Positions 29,538 through 37,799 of a stretch of 51,296 bases of DNA are shown here, one piece after another. A program made the translations under genes and the position numbers. Source of the stretch: Deltaproteobacteria bacterium (GTDB taxonomy: Bacteria; Desulfobacterota; Desulfarculia; Adiutricales; Adiutricaceae); assembly GCA_031288415.1 (NCBI GenBank), contig JAITRL010000345.1:1-51296 (forward strand). Reading direction: 5' to 3'. The notes under the pieces were generated by a model. The model searched no databases and had not been told where the DNA came from. It was given only the letters and a program-made list of their open reading frames with translations. Each line of letters opens with the position of its first letter. The first letter of the stretch is position 1.

Positions 29538-31235
29538 TCAGGGCGCCGGAGTTCCGCCGTCCGGATCTTCCGGCGGGCATGCGGCTCCCTCCTTAGGGCC
29601 CGCGATCTCCCCGCGGCCCTTCCATGCGGCGATCGCCCTTGTCTCTTCGGATACGGCTATGCCTAAAAGGATCGGATCCGGGTAAGGGCCGGCGTAATTC
29701 CTCTTGAGTATCTGGTTCAGGGCCTCGTCCGCCGCCCGCTCCCCTGTTTCGCTTCCGCCGAAGACCTTCAGTTCCAGGATCCAGGCGCGCCGGCCCCGTC
29801 TGACGACGATGTCGGCCCTTCCCAGGTTCCCGTGGACCTCGGGCAAGGCGTCGGCGCCGATCCCGTACAGGTACGACAGCAAGTTCGAGCGGCACGGCCG
29901 TTCGCCGAGCCTGGCGCGGGGTTGCGGCCCTGCCGGCTTCCCGCCCCCGGCCGGGTCATGATCATCGCAGGCGATGCGGGCCAGGAGACGGTCAAGCTCC
30001 GCGATCACCTCGGCCGCGCAGGCTTTGTCCAAAGCCTCGAGAAAGCCGCGCCTGGATTTCTCGTATTCGGCGGAGTCGCCGAACAGGTTCGCCATCAGCA
30101 GCTTGGACATGGACTCGTGCACTTCCTCGTTGGGATAATCCAGCGTGAACCTGTCAGCCGAATCGCCGGGCCTCAGGCTTAAGTAGCCAGCCTGGTAAAG
30201 GCAGCTCCAGGGCGGGGCCGTGTCGGGCTCGCCGGGGTTTTCGGCGGAATTCCTGTCGACGGGGAACCCGCGGAACTCCTCGACGGTCAGCCTGCGATTT
30301 TTCAGGTACTCCGCCAGGTATGAGGGGGTCCCGGAAGAGAACCAGTAATTCGTGAATATTCCGCCGAACTCCGAAAAGAACTGCAGGGTCGAATAAGGGT
30401 TGTACACCTTTGTCACGCCGTCGAAGCAGAAGCCGTCGTAGTACGCCCGGAGCTTTTCCAAAAAGGCCTCTTCGCTCATGCCCAGGGTTCCGGCCGTCTC
30501 CCGTATGTGCGGGCCGAACCGGCGCTTAAGCTCGTCATGCGTGAAGCCCAGGAAGGACCCGAACCCGGGCTTGACTGAGATGTCCGTGAGATGGTTGAAC
30601 GACGAGAAGACGCCCATGCGCGAGAATTTGCTGATGCCGGTGACGAAAAGGAAAGAGATGCGCTTGTAGGAGTTTTTCAGCTGCGTGTAGTATCCGCGCA
30701 GTATCCTGCGCGCCTTTTCGGCCTCTTCCGGGCTGTCGAGGAAATCCAAGAGCGGCCTGTCGTACTCGTCGACGAGCACCGCGGCCGGGCGCCCGTGTTT
30801 TCGGGAGCATTCCGAGACAAGACTTTGCAGGATCTCCCCGGCAGGGTAGTCCTGAGGAACCTCGACCTCCAGGCCAGCTGCCGCCGCGAGGGTCATGCGC
30901 CTCAGGGAGCCGACGAGCTCTTCAGGCCCCATATCCGTGGCGGCTTTGCTCATGTCCAGCCGGATGACCGGGCGCGGGGCGAAGCGCGCCTCGCCGAGCC
31001 TGCTTTCGATCGCCAGCCCCGCGAACAGCTCCCTGTCGCCGGAAAACACCGCTTCGATGGTGTCCACCGTCAGCGTCTTGCCGAAGCGCCTCGGGCGGGA
31101 AAGAAACCATACGTTGGTCGGGCTTGCGATCAGATCGGCGATACGGCCCGTCTTGTCCACGTAAACCCAGCCGTTTACGATGATTCTCTCGAAGCTCTGC
31201 TCGCCGACGGCTACGCCTTGAAGGGGTCCCGTCAT
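29538..31235 (-). CDS. AAA-ATPase-like / PD-(D/E)XK nuclease family protein (DUF1703 type)
   Basis: ERIIVNGWVYVDKTGRIADLI...NVWFLSRPRRFGKTLTVDTIEAVF (P-loop); AAVLVDEYDRPLLDFL; GNLGRADIVVRRGRRAWILELKVFG (GxxD...ExK nuclease core). Confidence 0.92.
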   Translation of the reverse strand: MTGPLQGVAVGEQSFERIIVNGWVYVDKTGRIADLIASPTNVWFLSRPRRFGKTLTVDTIEAVFSGDRELFAGLAIESRLGEARFAPRPVIRLDMSKAATDMGPEELVGSLRRMTLAAAAGLEVEVPQDYPAGEILQSLVSECSRKHGRPAAVLVDEYDRPLLDFLDSPEEAEKARRILRGYYTQLKNSYKRISFLFVTGISKFSRMGVFSSFNHLTDISVKPGFGSFLGFTHDELKRRFGPHIRETAGTLGMSEEAFLEKLRAYYDGFCFDGVTKVYNPYSTLQFFSEFGGIFTNYWFSSGTPSYLAEYLKNRRLTVEEFRGFPVDRNSAENPGEPDTAPPWSCLYQAGYLSLRPGDSADRFTLDYPNEEVHESMSKLLMANLFGDSAEYEKSRRGFLEALDKACAAEVIAELDRLLARIACDDHDPAGGGKPAGPQPRARLGERPCRSNLLSYLYGIGADALPEVHGNLGRADIVVRRGRRAWILELKVFGGSETGERAADEALNQILKRNYAGPYPDPILLGIAVSEETRAIAAWKGRGEIAGPKEGAACPPEDPDGGTPAP

Positions 31236-31392
31236 TTTTTCCTCCCGGGCTCGCGCGGGCTCATGCGCCCCTGAACGTCCATGCGGTCGCGGTTCCCGGC
31301 CGGACCGGCATGGGGCCCGCCAACCGTCTGGCGCCGGGGGGCGGGGAACGGCAGGCGTTCCGCGGCCGCGCCCTAAGGCCCTTGCCGCCCCG

Positions 31393-32163
31393 CTAGCGGT
31401 CCCGGCCGTCCTTTCCCTCGCGGCGGTCCCGGCGGGTCTGGGTCTTCCAGTCGGGGGAGTCGCTGAAGCGGCCCTTCTTCTTCCCGCGGAGGGCCTGACC
31501 CCGCGGGTCGGGCAACGGGAAGCCCAGGGCCGCCATGGGCGTCTCGGGTGCCTTGGCCGCGGGCTTTTTTGGCTCCTGCTCCTCGAGGGGCCTCACCGGG
31601 GGCCCCGCGAGGAACTCCGCGGGGATCTCGTCCGCGAGCCACAGGGTTTCCGCGAAAGGCGAAAAGATCACGCCCTTGTCCCGCGCCCTGGCGGCGAAGA
31701 CCTTGACGGCCACCGGGTCCGGGCAGAACCTTTTCGCGACCTTGAGGGCCTGCTCCCTGTCAGCGAAGAGCGGCAGGCGGGTTTCCCGCGGCCTTCTGGG
31801 CCTCAGGCCGTTCTCCCAGGCGAAACGCCAGCCCTGGGGCTTCAGGGCGCACCAGAGCTCCTTGGGGAGGGCCAGATCCGGCGGAAGCGGCGGCGGGCCG
31901 CTCTGGAGGGCGGGCTTGAGGCGGAACTGCCCCCCCTCGGCCTCGAAGGGCGAGGAGCCGCCGGGCTGGTTGACCAGTTCCATTATCCGGGTCTCGTTCA
32001 CGGACCGGTAGCCGTCCTCGTCGCGCAGGGCGGCGACGAGCTCCTTGAGGGGCACGTAGCCGCCGTCCCCCGGGACCAGGCCGTACTCGTGCGGGGCCGT
32101 GTCCAGAGCGTAACGGATAAGTTTCTCCAGGGCGGAGCGGCCCTGGCTTGTCTTGCTGGGCAT
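31393..32163 (-). CDS. Divergent RNA 2'-phosphotransferase (KptA/Tpt1)-like protein, apparently degenerate catalytic residues
   Basis: Start re-assigned to MPSKTSQGRSALEKLIRYALDTAPHEYGLVPGDGGYVPLKELVAAL; C-terminal part NGLRPRRPRETRLPLFADREQALKVAKRF...GVIFSPFAETLWLADEIPAEFL follows the Tpt1/KptA layout. Assigned from motif memory only. Confidence 0.6.
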   Translation of the reverse strand: MPSKTSQGRSALEKLIRYALDTAPHEYGLVPGDGGYVPLKELVAALRDEDGYRSVNETRIMELVNQPGGSSPFEAEGGQFRLKPALQSGPPPLPPDLALPKELWCALKPQGWRFAWENGLRPRRPRETRLPLFADREQALKVAKRFCPDPVAVKVFAARARDKGVIFSPFAETLWLADEIPAEFLAGPPVRPLEEQEPKKPAAKAPETPMAALGFPLPDPRGQALRGKKKGRFSDSPDWKTQTRRDRREGKDGRDR

Positions 32164-33137
32164 GGCGGGAAAACTCCTGAGGCGCCTCGCGGGCCGCGGC
32201 GCTCCTCCCTTCCGCGCCGCTTCTCCGGCTCGCGCCCTCCGGGCCTTCCGCAGGGGCAGGCCTGCCTGGCGTAGCCGCGCCTTTAAGCCGGGCCGCAGGC
32301 AGGGGGGCCGGAAGGGCCGAAAACCCCAGGTTCCCGGATAAAGGGCCTTCGGCCCTGAGGCATCCTCGGCCGCTTCCGGCGGGAGAGCCTTGCCGAAAAG
32401 GGGCTGGTCAAGAGAGGGCGGAAGAGCGCGCCGGACATCGCTTGGACTTGTCCTGGCCTGTCCGCCTGAGTGAGGATGCGGGTTCGGCCTTCGGGGGGAA
32501 GCGGACCTCGGGAGGCGAGTCCCCGCGCGGGCGGCCTCCGCAGGCACGGCGGAAACCGGCAGGAAGCCGGCCTGGCGATGCGGCCATTTTAACATCAGTC
32601 CCGCGGCCGGGCCAGGATTTTCGCGGCTCGGGCTCTCGGTTTCCTGACGGGGGGGGGCGGCGCCCGTTCGGGTCTTTCAGAGAAACGGCCGTCTTTCCTT
32701 AAACAGTAAGGCCTGCGGTCATATTCGCATTCAGGCCGCACGGCCTTCCGGCGGCCTGCCGGGCGGCAAGGCGCCCCGGGGAGCATGGCCCGGAGCGCCC
32801 ATGCCGCGAAGACGCGAAGTTCCGGGGAGCGGCGGGGGCGCTTCCGCAGGGATTTTCGAGGGGCCGCGATCCCCGCAAGCGGCGGCGCCGCTTCGGCCCC
32901 TCCCGGCCTTCCTTTAGGCATGGCTCGGCGCCGCGCGGAGGGCGGCCTGAACTTTTGCGGGAACGGCGGCAGGGATTCCGGAGAGGGGGGAGCCGGGGAG
33001 GGCCTGTCAGCCGGCTTGAAGGGCCAGAGGACGGCGAGCCGTAAGCGCCGGCCCTGGGCGCCTTGGCGCCCTCGCCCGGCCCCAGGGCTCATCGCGCACA
33101 CTTTGCCTTGCCCCGGACCCCTTTCCGTCTTAGGCCC

Positions 33138-33200
33138 TGCCGCGCGCTTTCCCGCTTCATGGGGCCATGCCGCGCGCTTTTCCGCTTCATGGGGCCATGC
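33138..33200. repeat. Two 30-bp direct repeats in a long intergenic region
   Basis: tgccgcgcgctttcccgcttcatggggcca / tgccgcgcgcttttccgcttcatggggcca. Confidence 0.85.
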
Positions 33201-33702
33201 CCTTGGGCTTTCCCGCGGCCTTGCCCCGGCCCCCTGCGGCCGGGGCTTCGCCGCCTCTGCCCGTAGCCTCATGAAGACCGGCTGGCCGAGGGGGCCGCAT
33301 GAAGCCTCATTGCCCGCCGGGAGGGGCCTTCCGTCTCCAAAGCGCCGCTCCCGCCCGCCTGCCCGCAGGGCGGGCGGGGCTTGCCGAAGGCCGCGGCGCG
33401 GCGGGCGGGTTTCCGGTCGCCCCGTCAATGACTCCGTCCTCCTGCCGCAGCCTTTCGGGCCTTCCCGGTCCGCCGGAAAGGCGCGCACGGCGATTCATGG
33501 GCCGGTCGCGCGACGTTTGCGGCTGTTCTCGCCGGCGCGCCTCGGCGAAAGTCCGGCCGGCCGGGCTTGAGCGGTCCTTGCCGCGGCGGCGGCTTTTCCG
33601 CGAGGGGGCCTCAAGCGGGAGGCCGCAAGGGGCGGGTGAGAGGGAAGGCGGACCGGCAGCCGGAATAAGCGGCTTTCTTTTCCTGCGTTACCCCTCAATG
33701 TT

Positions 33703-33731
33703 TTGACAAAGTATAACTTTTGCGCTAGAAA
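33703..33731 (+). promoter_or_regulatory. Sigma-70-like promoter candidate for the 2-oxoacid oxidoreductase operon
   Basis: TTGACA - 17 nt - TAGAAA in an AT-rich island about 450 nt upstream of 34183. Confidence 0.5.
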
Positions 33732-34182
33732 TTGGTGGAGGCGCCCGCCCGGGGGCCCCGCGCAATTGCAGCAGCCGCTGTTTTCCGTTAAGATCCGCTT
33801 AAGGCGTCTCAGGACCGCCCCGGGGAACCCGGCGAAGTTTGGGGACAGGGCGAAAAGGAGCCCAAGCGGGTCAAGCGGTTTTGAGCCGTACGGCAATCAG
33901 GCGGCCAAACCCTTCCCGTTCAGCCCGGCCGGGCCGCTGTCCCGGATTCTGACGTTTTTCGCGCCCGGCCCAGGTGGCAGGGGCGGCCCTCCCGGGGCCC
34001 CCCGCCGGGCGGGGAGGCCCGCCGGGCCGTCTCCCGCCGGGAGCCCGCCGGACCTGCGGCCGACCGCCCGAGCACCCGCCCCCCCCCCCGCCTGAGGGCC
34101 GGGGCCCCCCGGCAAACCCCGCCGGGGCCGCCGGCCCTCTTGAAGGGGGCCCCGCAAACACGAAAGACCAGGAGAACCATTC

Positions 34183-34737
34183 ATGATCGAAATCAGGTTC
34201 CACGGCCGCGGAGGGCAGGGCGCCGTCACCTCCGCGGAGCTAATGGCCCAGACGGCGATAGCGAGGGGCCGCTACGCGCAGGCCTTCCCGAGCTTCGGGC
34301 CGGAGAGGCGCGGCGCCCCTGTGACCGCCTTCCTGCGGATCTCCGACGCGCCGATCCGGGTGCGGGAGAAGGTATACAGCCCCGACGTGGTGGTGGTCCT
34401 GGACCCCACGGTCATGAGCGTCACCCGCGTGGACTCAGGGCTCAAGCCCGACGGGTGGCTCCTGGTCAACACCCACAAGAGCCCCGCCGACGTGAAGCGG
34501 GAGTTCGGCTACTCCCAGAAGGTGGTGACGCTGGATGCCATGGGCATCGCCCTCGAGATACTCAAGGTCCCCATCACCAACACGGTGATGCTGGGGGTAT
34601 TCGCCAAGGTCCTGGGGGAGGCCACCCCGGAGGACGTGAAGGGGCCTTTCGTCAGCCGCTTCGGCGAGGCCCTCGCCGCCAAGAACCAGGCCGCTTTCGA
34701 GAAGGCCTACGCCGAGACCCGGACGGAGGTGCAGTGA
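34183..34737 (+). CDS. porC: 2-oxoacid:ferredoxin oxidoreductase gamma subunit
   Basis: [47 protein letters not shown]. Confidence 0.92.
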
Positions 34738-34738
34738 C

Positions 34739-35038
34739 ATGGCCAAGGAGATCGACGCCCTCATGAAGGTCCGGGACCTTCCCGCGGGCTTCACGGCCGA
34801 GCCGGGGAGCACCCTGGCCTTCAAGACCGGGGACTGGCGCAGCATGCGCCCCAAGCTGGACCGCGAGAAGTGCATCTACTGCGGGTTCTGTTACATCTAC
34901 TGCCCTGACGGGGTTTACCAGGACATGGGAAAGGACGAGAAGTGGTACAAGCCGGACTTCGACTACTGCAAGGGTTGCGGGGTCTGCGCCCACGAGTGCC
35001 CCAAGGACTGCATCGAGATGGTGCTGGAGGAGGTCTGA
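34739..35038 (+). CDS. porD: 2-oxoacid:ferredoxin oxidoreductase delta subunit (2[4Fe-4S] ferredoxin)
   Basis: CIYCGFCYIYCP and CKGCGVCAHECP cluster motifs, between gamma and alpha. Confidence 0.93.
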   Translation: MAKEIDALMKVRDLPAGFTAEPGSTLAFKTGDWRSMRPKLDREKCIYCGFCYIYCPDGVYQDMGKDEKWYKPDFDYCKGCGVCAHECPKDCIEMVLEEV

Positions 35039-35042
35039 AGCC

Positions 35043-36218
35043 ATGGCAGGCAAACCCATAGGACTGGAAGTCTCCCTGGCGGTGGCCGAGGCGGTGAGGC
35101 TCTGCGACGCCGACGTCGTGGCGGCCTACCCCATCACCCCCCAGACCCACATAGTCGAGCATCTCTCGGAGCTTGTGGCCGACGGCAAACTCGACGCGGC
35201 GTACATCCCCGTCGAGTCCGAGCAGTCGGCCATGAGCTCCTGCATCGGGAGCGCGGCCGCCGGCGCGAGGACGTTCACGGCCACGAGCTCCCAGGGCCTG
35301 GCCCTCATGAACGAGATGCTCTACATCGCGCCGGTCCTGCGGACCCCCGTAGTGATGGCCATCGTCAACCGCGCGCTTTCCGCCCCCATCAACATCTGGA
35401 ACGACCACTCCGACATCATGAGCGTAAGGGACGCGGGCTGGGTGGCCGTCTTCGCCGAGAACGGCCAGGAGTCCCTGGATCTCACCGTCATGGCCTTCCG
35501 CATCGCGGAGGACCCCAGGGTGTCGCTCCCGGTGAGCGTGAACATCGACGGCTTCACCCTCTCCCACTTCATCGAGCCCGTGGTCCTGCCCGAGCCCGGG
35601 GAGGTCGCGGGGTACCTGCCCCCCTTCAGGCCGCTGGTGAAGCTGGACATAGCGAAACCCGTCTCCATCGGCCTGCTGGGGACCCCCGAGAGCTACACCG
35701 AGGCGCGCAAGGCCACCGACGACGTGCTGCTCGCCTCCAAGGCCGTGGTGTCCGAGGCCTTCGCGGACTTCAGGAAGCATTTCGGCCGCGAGTACAATCT
35801 CGTCGAGACCTACCTGACCGAGGACGCCGAAACTATCCTGGTCACCATGGGGTCCATCTCCGAGACCGCCATGACCGCGGTGGACGAGATGCGCGCGGAG
35901 GGCGTCAAGGTCGGCGTCGTGCGTATCCGCCTCTGGCGCCCCTTCCCGGTCGAGGAGTTCAAGGCGGCGATCCGCCCCGCCAAGAACCTTGCCGTCATCG
36001 ACCGCCACATGGTCCTGGGAGTGCCCGACGGGCCCGTGGCCCTGGAAGTCAAGTCGCTCCTGTACGCTGACCCTGTCCGCCCCGCGATATCCAATTACGT
36101 CCTGGGCCTGGGCGGCCGCGACGTGACCCGGGACGATTTCAAGCACATCACAAAGAGGGCCCAGGAACCGGAAGCGCCGGGCCGGCCCCGTTTCGAGCTG
36201 GTGGGGGTATGGGAATGA
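35043..36218 (+). CDS. porA: 2-oxoacid:ferredoxin oxidoreductase alpha subunit (probably pyruvate)
   Basis: GLEVSLAVAEAVRLCDADVVAAYPITPQTHIVEHLSEL; ESEQSAMSSCIGSAAAGARTFTATSSQGLALMNEML. Confidence 0.93.
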   Translation: MAGKPIGLEVSLAVAEAVRLCDADVVAAYPITPQTHIVEHLSELVADGKLDAAYIPVESEQSAMSSCIGSAAAGARTFTATSSQGLALMNEMLYIAPVLRTPVVMAIVNRALSAPINIWNDHSDIMSVRDAGWVAVFAENGQESLDLTVMAFRIAEDPRVSLPVSVNIDGFTLSHFIEPVVLPEPGEVAGYLPPFRPLVKLDIAKPVSIGLLGTPESYTEARKATDDVLLASKAVVSEAFADFRKHFGREYNLVETYLTEDAETILVTMGSISETAMTAVDEMRAEGVKVGVVRIRLWRPFPVEEFKAAIRPAKNLAVIDRHMVLGVPDGPVALEVKSLLYADPVRPAISNYVLGLGGRDVTRDDFKHITKRAQEPEAPGRPRFELVGVWE

Positions 36219-37186
36219 CGAACGCCGCCAAGACTCCTTACGAGAAAGTCACCGCCAAGACCTTCCCCAAGGGCCCGGATGCCCTGGCTCCCGGCCACCG
36301 CGCCTGCCAGGGCTGCGGGGAGGTGCTGGCCCTGCGGCTCCTCCTCAAGGCCCTCGGCACCGACATGATCGCGGTGAGCGCCACCGGGTGCATGGAGGTC
36401 TGCACCGCCCCCTTCCCCCAGTCCTCCTGGCGCATGCCGTGGATCCACGTGGCTTTCGAGAACGCCGCCGCAGTGGCCTCCGGCGTGGAGGCCGCGGTGG
36501 ATATCCTGCGCCGCAAGGGCCGGGGCCCCGACAGGCGTATCCCCGTGGTGGCCGTGGCCGGGGACGGCGGAACCGCCGACATCGGCATCCAGGCCCTCTC
36601 CGGCGCCCTGGAGCGCGGCCACAAGGACTTCATCTACGTGTGCCTCGACAACGAGGCCTACATGAACACGGGCATCCAGCGCTCCTCCGAGACGCCCTTC
36701 GGCGCCAGCACCACCACCTCGCCCTCGGGAGCGAAGTCCAAGGGGCAGTCCACCTGGAAGAAGGACATGCCGGCCATCGCCGCGGCCCACGGGATCCCTT
36801 ACGTCGCGACCGCCAACCCCGCCTTCCACCTGGACCTCATGAGCAAGATCCGCAGGGCGGCCGCCATCGAGGGGCCCGCCTACATCCACGTCTACGCCTC
36901 GTGCCCCACGGGCTGGAGGATCAAGCCCGAGCTCGCCGTGGCCATCGGCAAGCTCGCCGTGAACACCAGGATCTTCCCGCTTTACGAGGTCCTGGACGGC
37001 CGCTACGTGCTCAACAGGCGCGTGGACAAGCCCGTGCCCGTGGCCGATTACATCAAGCAGCAGGGGCGCTTCCGCCACCTCAAGGATGATGACATCGCGA
37101 TCATCCAGGCCCGCGTGGACGAGGAGTACGAGCGCATCGTGAAGCTGGCCGATGTCTTCCCGGTGGAGGCGCAGGAGGCGAGCTGA
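36209..37186 (+). CDS. porB: 2-oxoacid:ferredoxin oxidoreductase beta subunit (TPP-binding)
   Basis: HRACQGCGEVLALRLLLKAL; AVAGDGGTADIGIQALSGAL...NEAYMNTGIQRSSETPFGASTTTSP. Start overlaps the alpha stop. Confidence 0.93.
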   Translation: MGMTNAAKTPYEKVTAKTFPKGPDALAPGHRACQGCGEVLALRLLLKALGTDMIAVSATGCMEVCTAPFPQSSWRMPWIHVAFENAAAVASGVEAAVDILRRKGRGPDRRIPVVAVAGDGGTADIGIQALSGALERGHKDFIYVCLDNEAYMNTGIQRSSETPFGASTTTSPSGAKSKGQSTWKKDMPAIAAAHGIPYVATANPAFHLDLMSKIRRAAAIEGPAYIHVYASCPTGWRIKPELAVAIGKLAVNTRIFPLYEVLDGRYVLNRRVDKPVPVADYIKQQGRFRHLKDDDIAIIQARVDEEYERIVKLADVFPVEAQEAS

Positions 37187-37255
37187 CCGCCTGTCCTCCC
37201 CGCGCCGGCCGTGGGCCGCCGCGCGGGCGCGCATGACCGGGCCCTTCCCCTTTGC

Positions 37256-37290
37256 AAAGCCCCCCTGCCCAGGCAGGGGGGCTTTTTTTC
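37256..37290 (+). terminator. Rho-independent terminator of the por operon
   Basis: agcccccctgcc-ca-ggcaggggggct followed by TTTTTT. Confidence 0.9.
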
Positions 37291-37324
37291 GCCCTCGCCG
37301 ACTCGACCGTCCTTCGGTCACCCT

Positions 37325-37412
37325 GCGGCAGCCCGTTGGCCATCCTGCGGCAGTCCGTTGGCCATCCAGCGGCGGTCCGTTGGCCATCCAGCGGCAGTCC
37401 GTTGGCCTCTTA
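37325..37412. repeat. Four 22-bp tandem repeats, noncoding
   Basis: gcggcagtccgttggccatcca repeated at 37325, 37347, 37369 and 37391 (the last diverging at its 3' end). Confidence 0.9.
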
Positions 37413-37589
37413 GCCACTCAGGCCCGCGGCCTGAGGGGCGGCAACCCGGCCTGGGCCTGCCTGGAAGCGCCCGCAACCCGGCGCGGAAGACCGGAATCGC
37501 CTTGCGCGGCCGTCGGCCCGGCGCGGCAGGCCATGACCGGCTTTCATGCCTCGCCCTGGCGGCCTGAGTCCTCCGCGGCGCGGGGGAGC

Positions 37590-37638
37590 GGAAAAAGCGG
37601 AAGCCGCCCTCCAGCCAAGCGGCAAGAGGGCGGCTTCC
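37590..37638 (-). terminator. Terminator-like hairpin downstream of ppdK
   Basis: On the minus strand GGAAGCCGCCCTC ... GAGGGCGGCTTCC followed by GCTTTTTCC. Confidence 0.65.
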
Positions 37639-37799
37639 GTCTCAGGGGAAGGTTTCAAGGCCCGCCTTCGGTTGCCCGGGGGGCCGTTCTTTTTGGGATA
37701 CGTACGGCACAGGGGGGCAGGGGCCTTTACAGGCCCCTGCAGGCCCTTGCAGGCCCTTGGCGAGCCTTTGCCGTCCTTTGGGGGACCCTTCGACCGGTC

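Noticed and set aside
34821-36146. 441-aa minus-strand ORF opposite porD/porA
   Set aside because: Antisense shadow of iron-sulfur and alpha-subunit genes.
37325-37412. Possible CRISPR array
   Set aside because: 22-bp units are directly adjacent with no spacers, and no cas genes are present.
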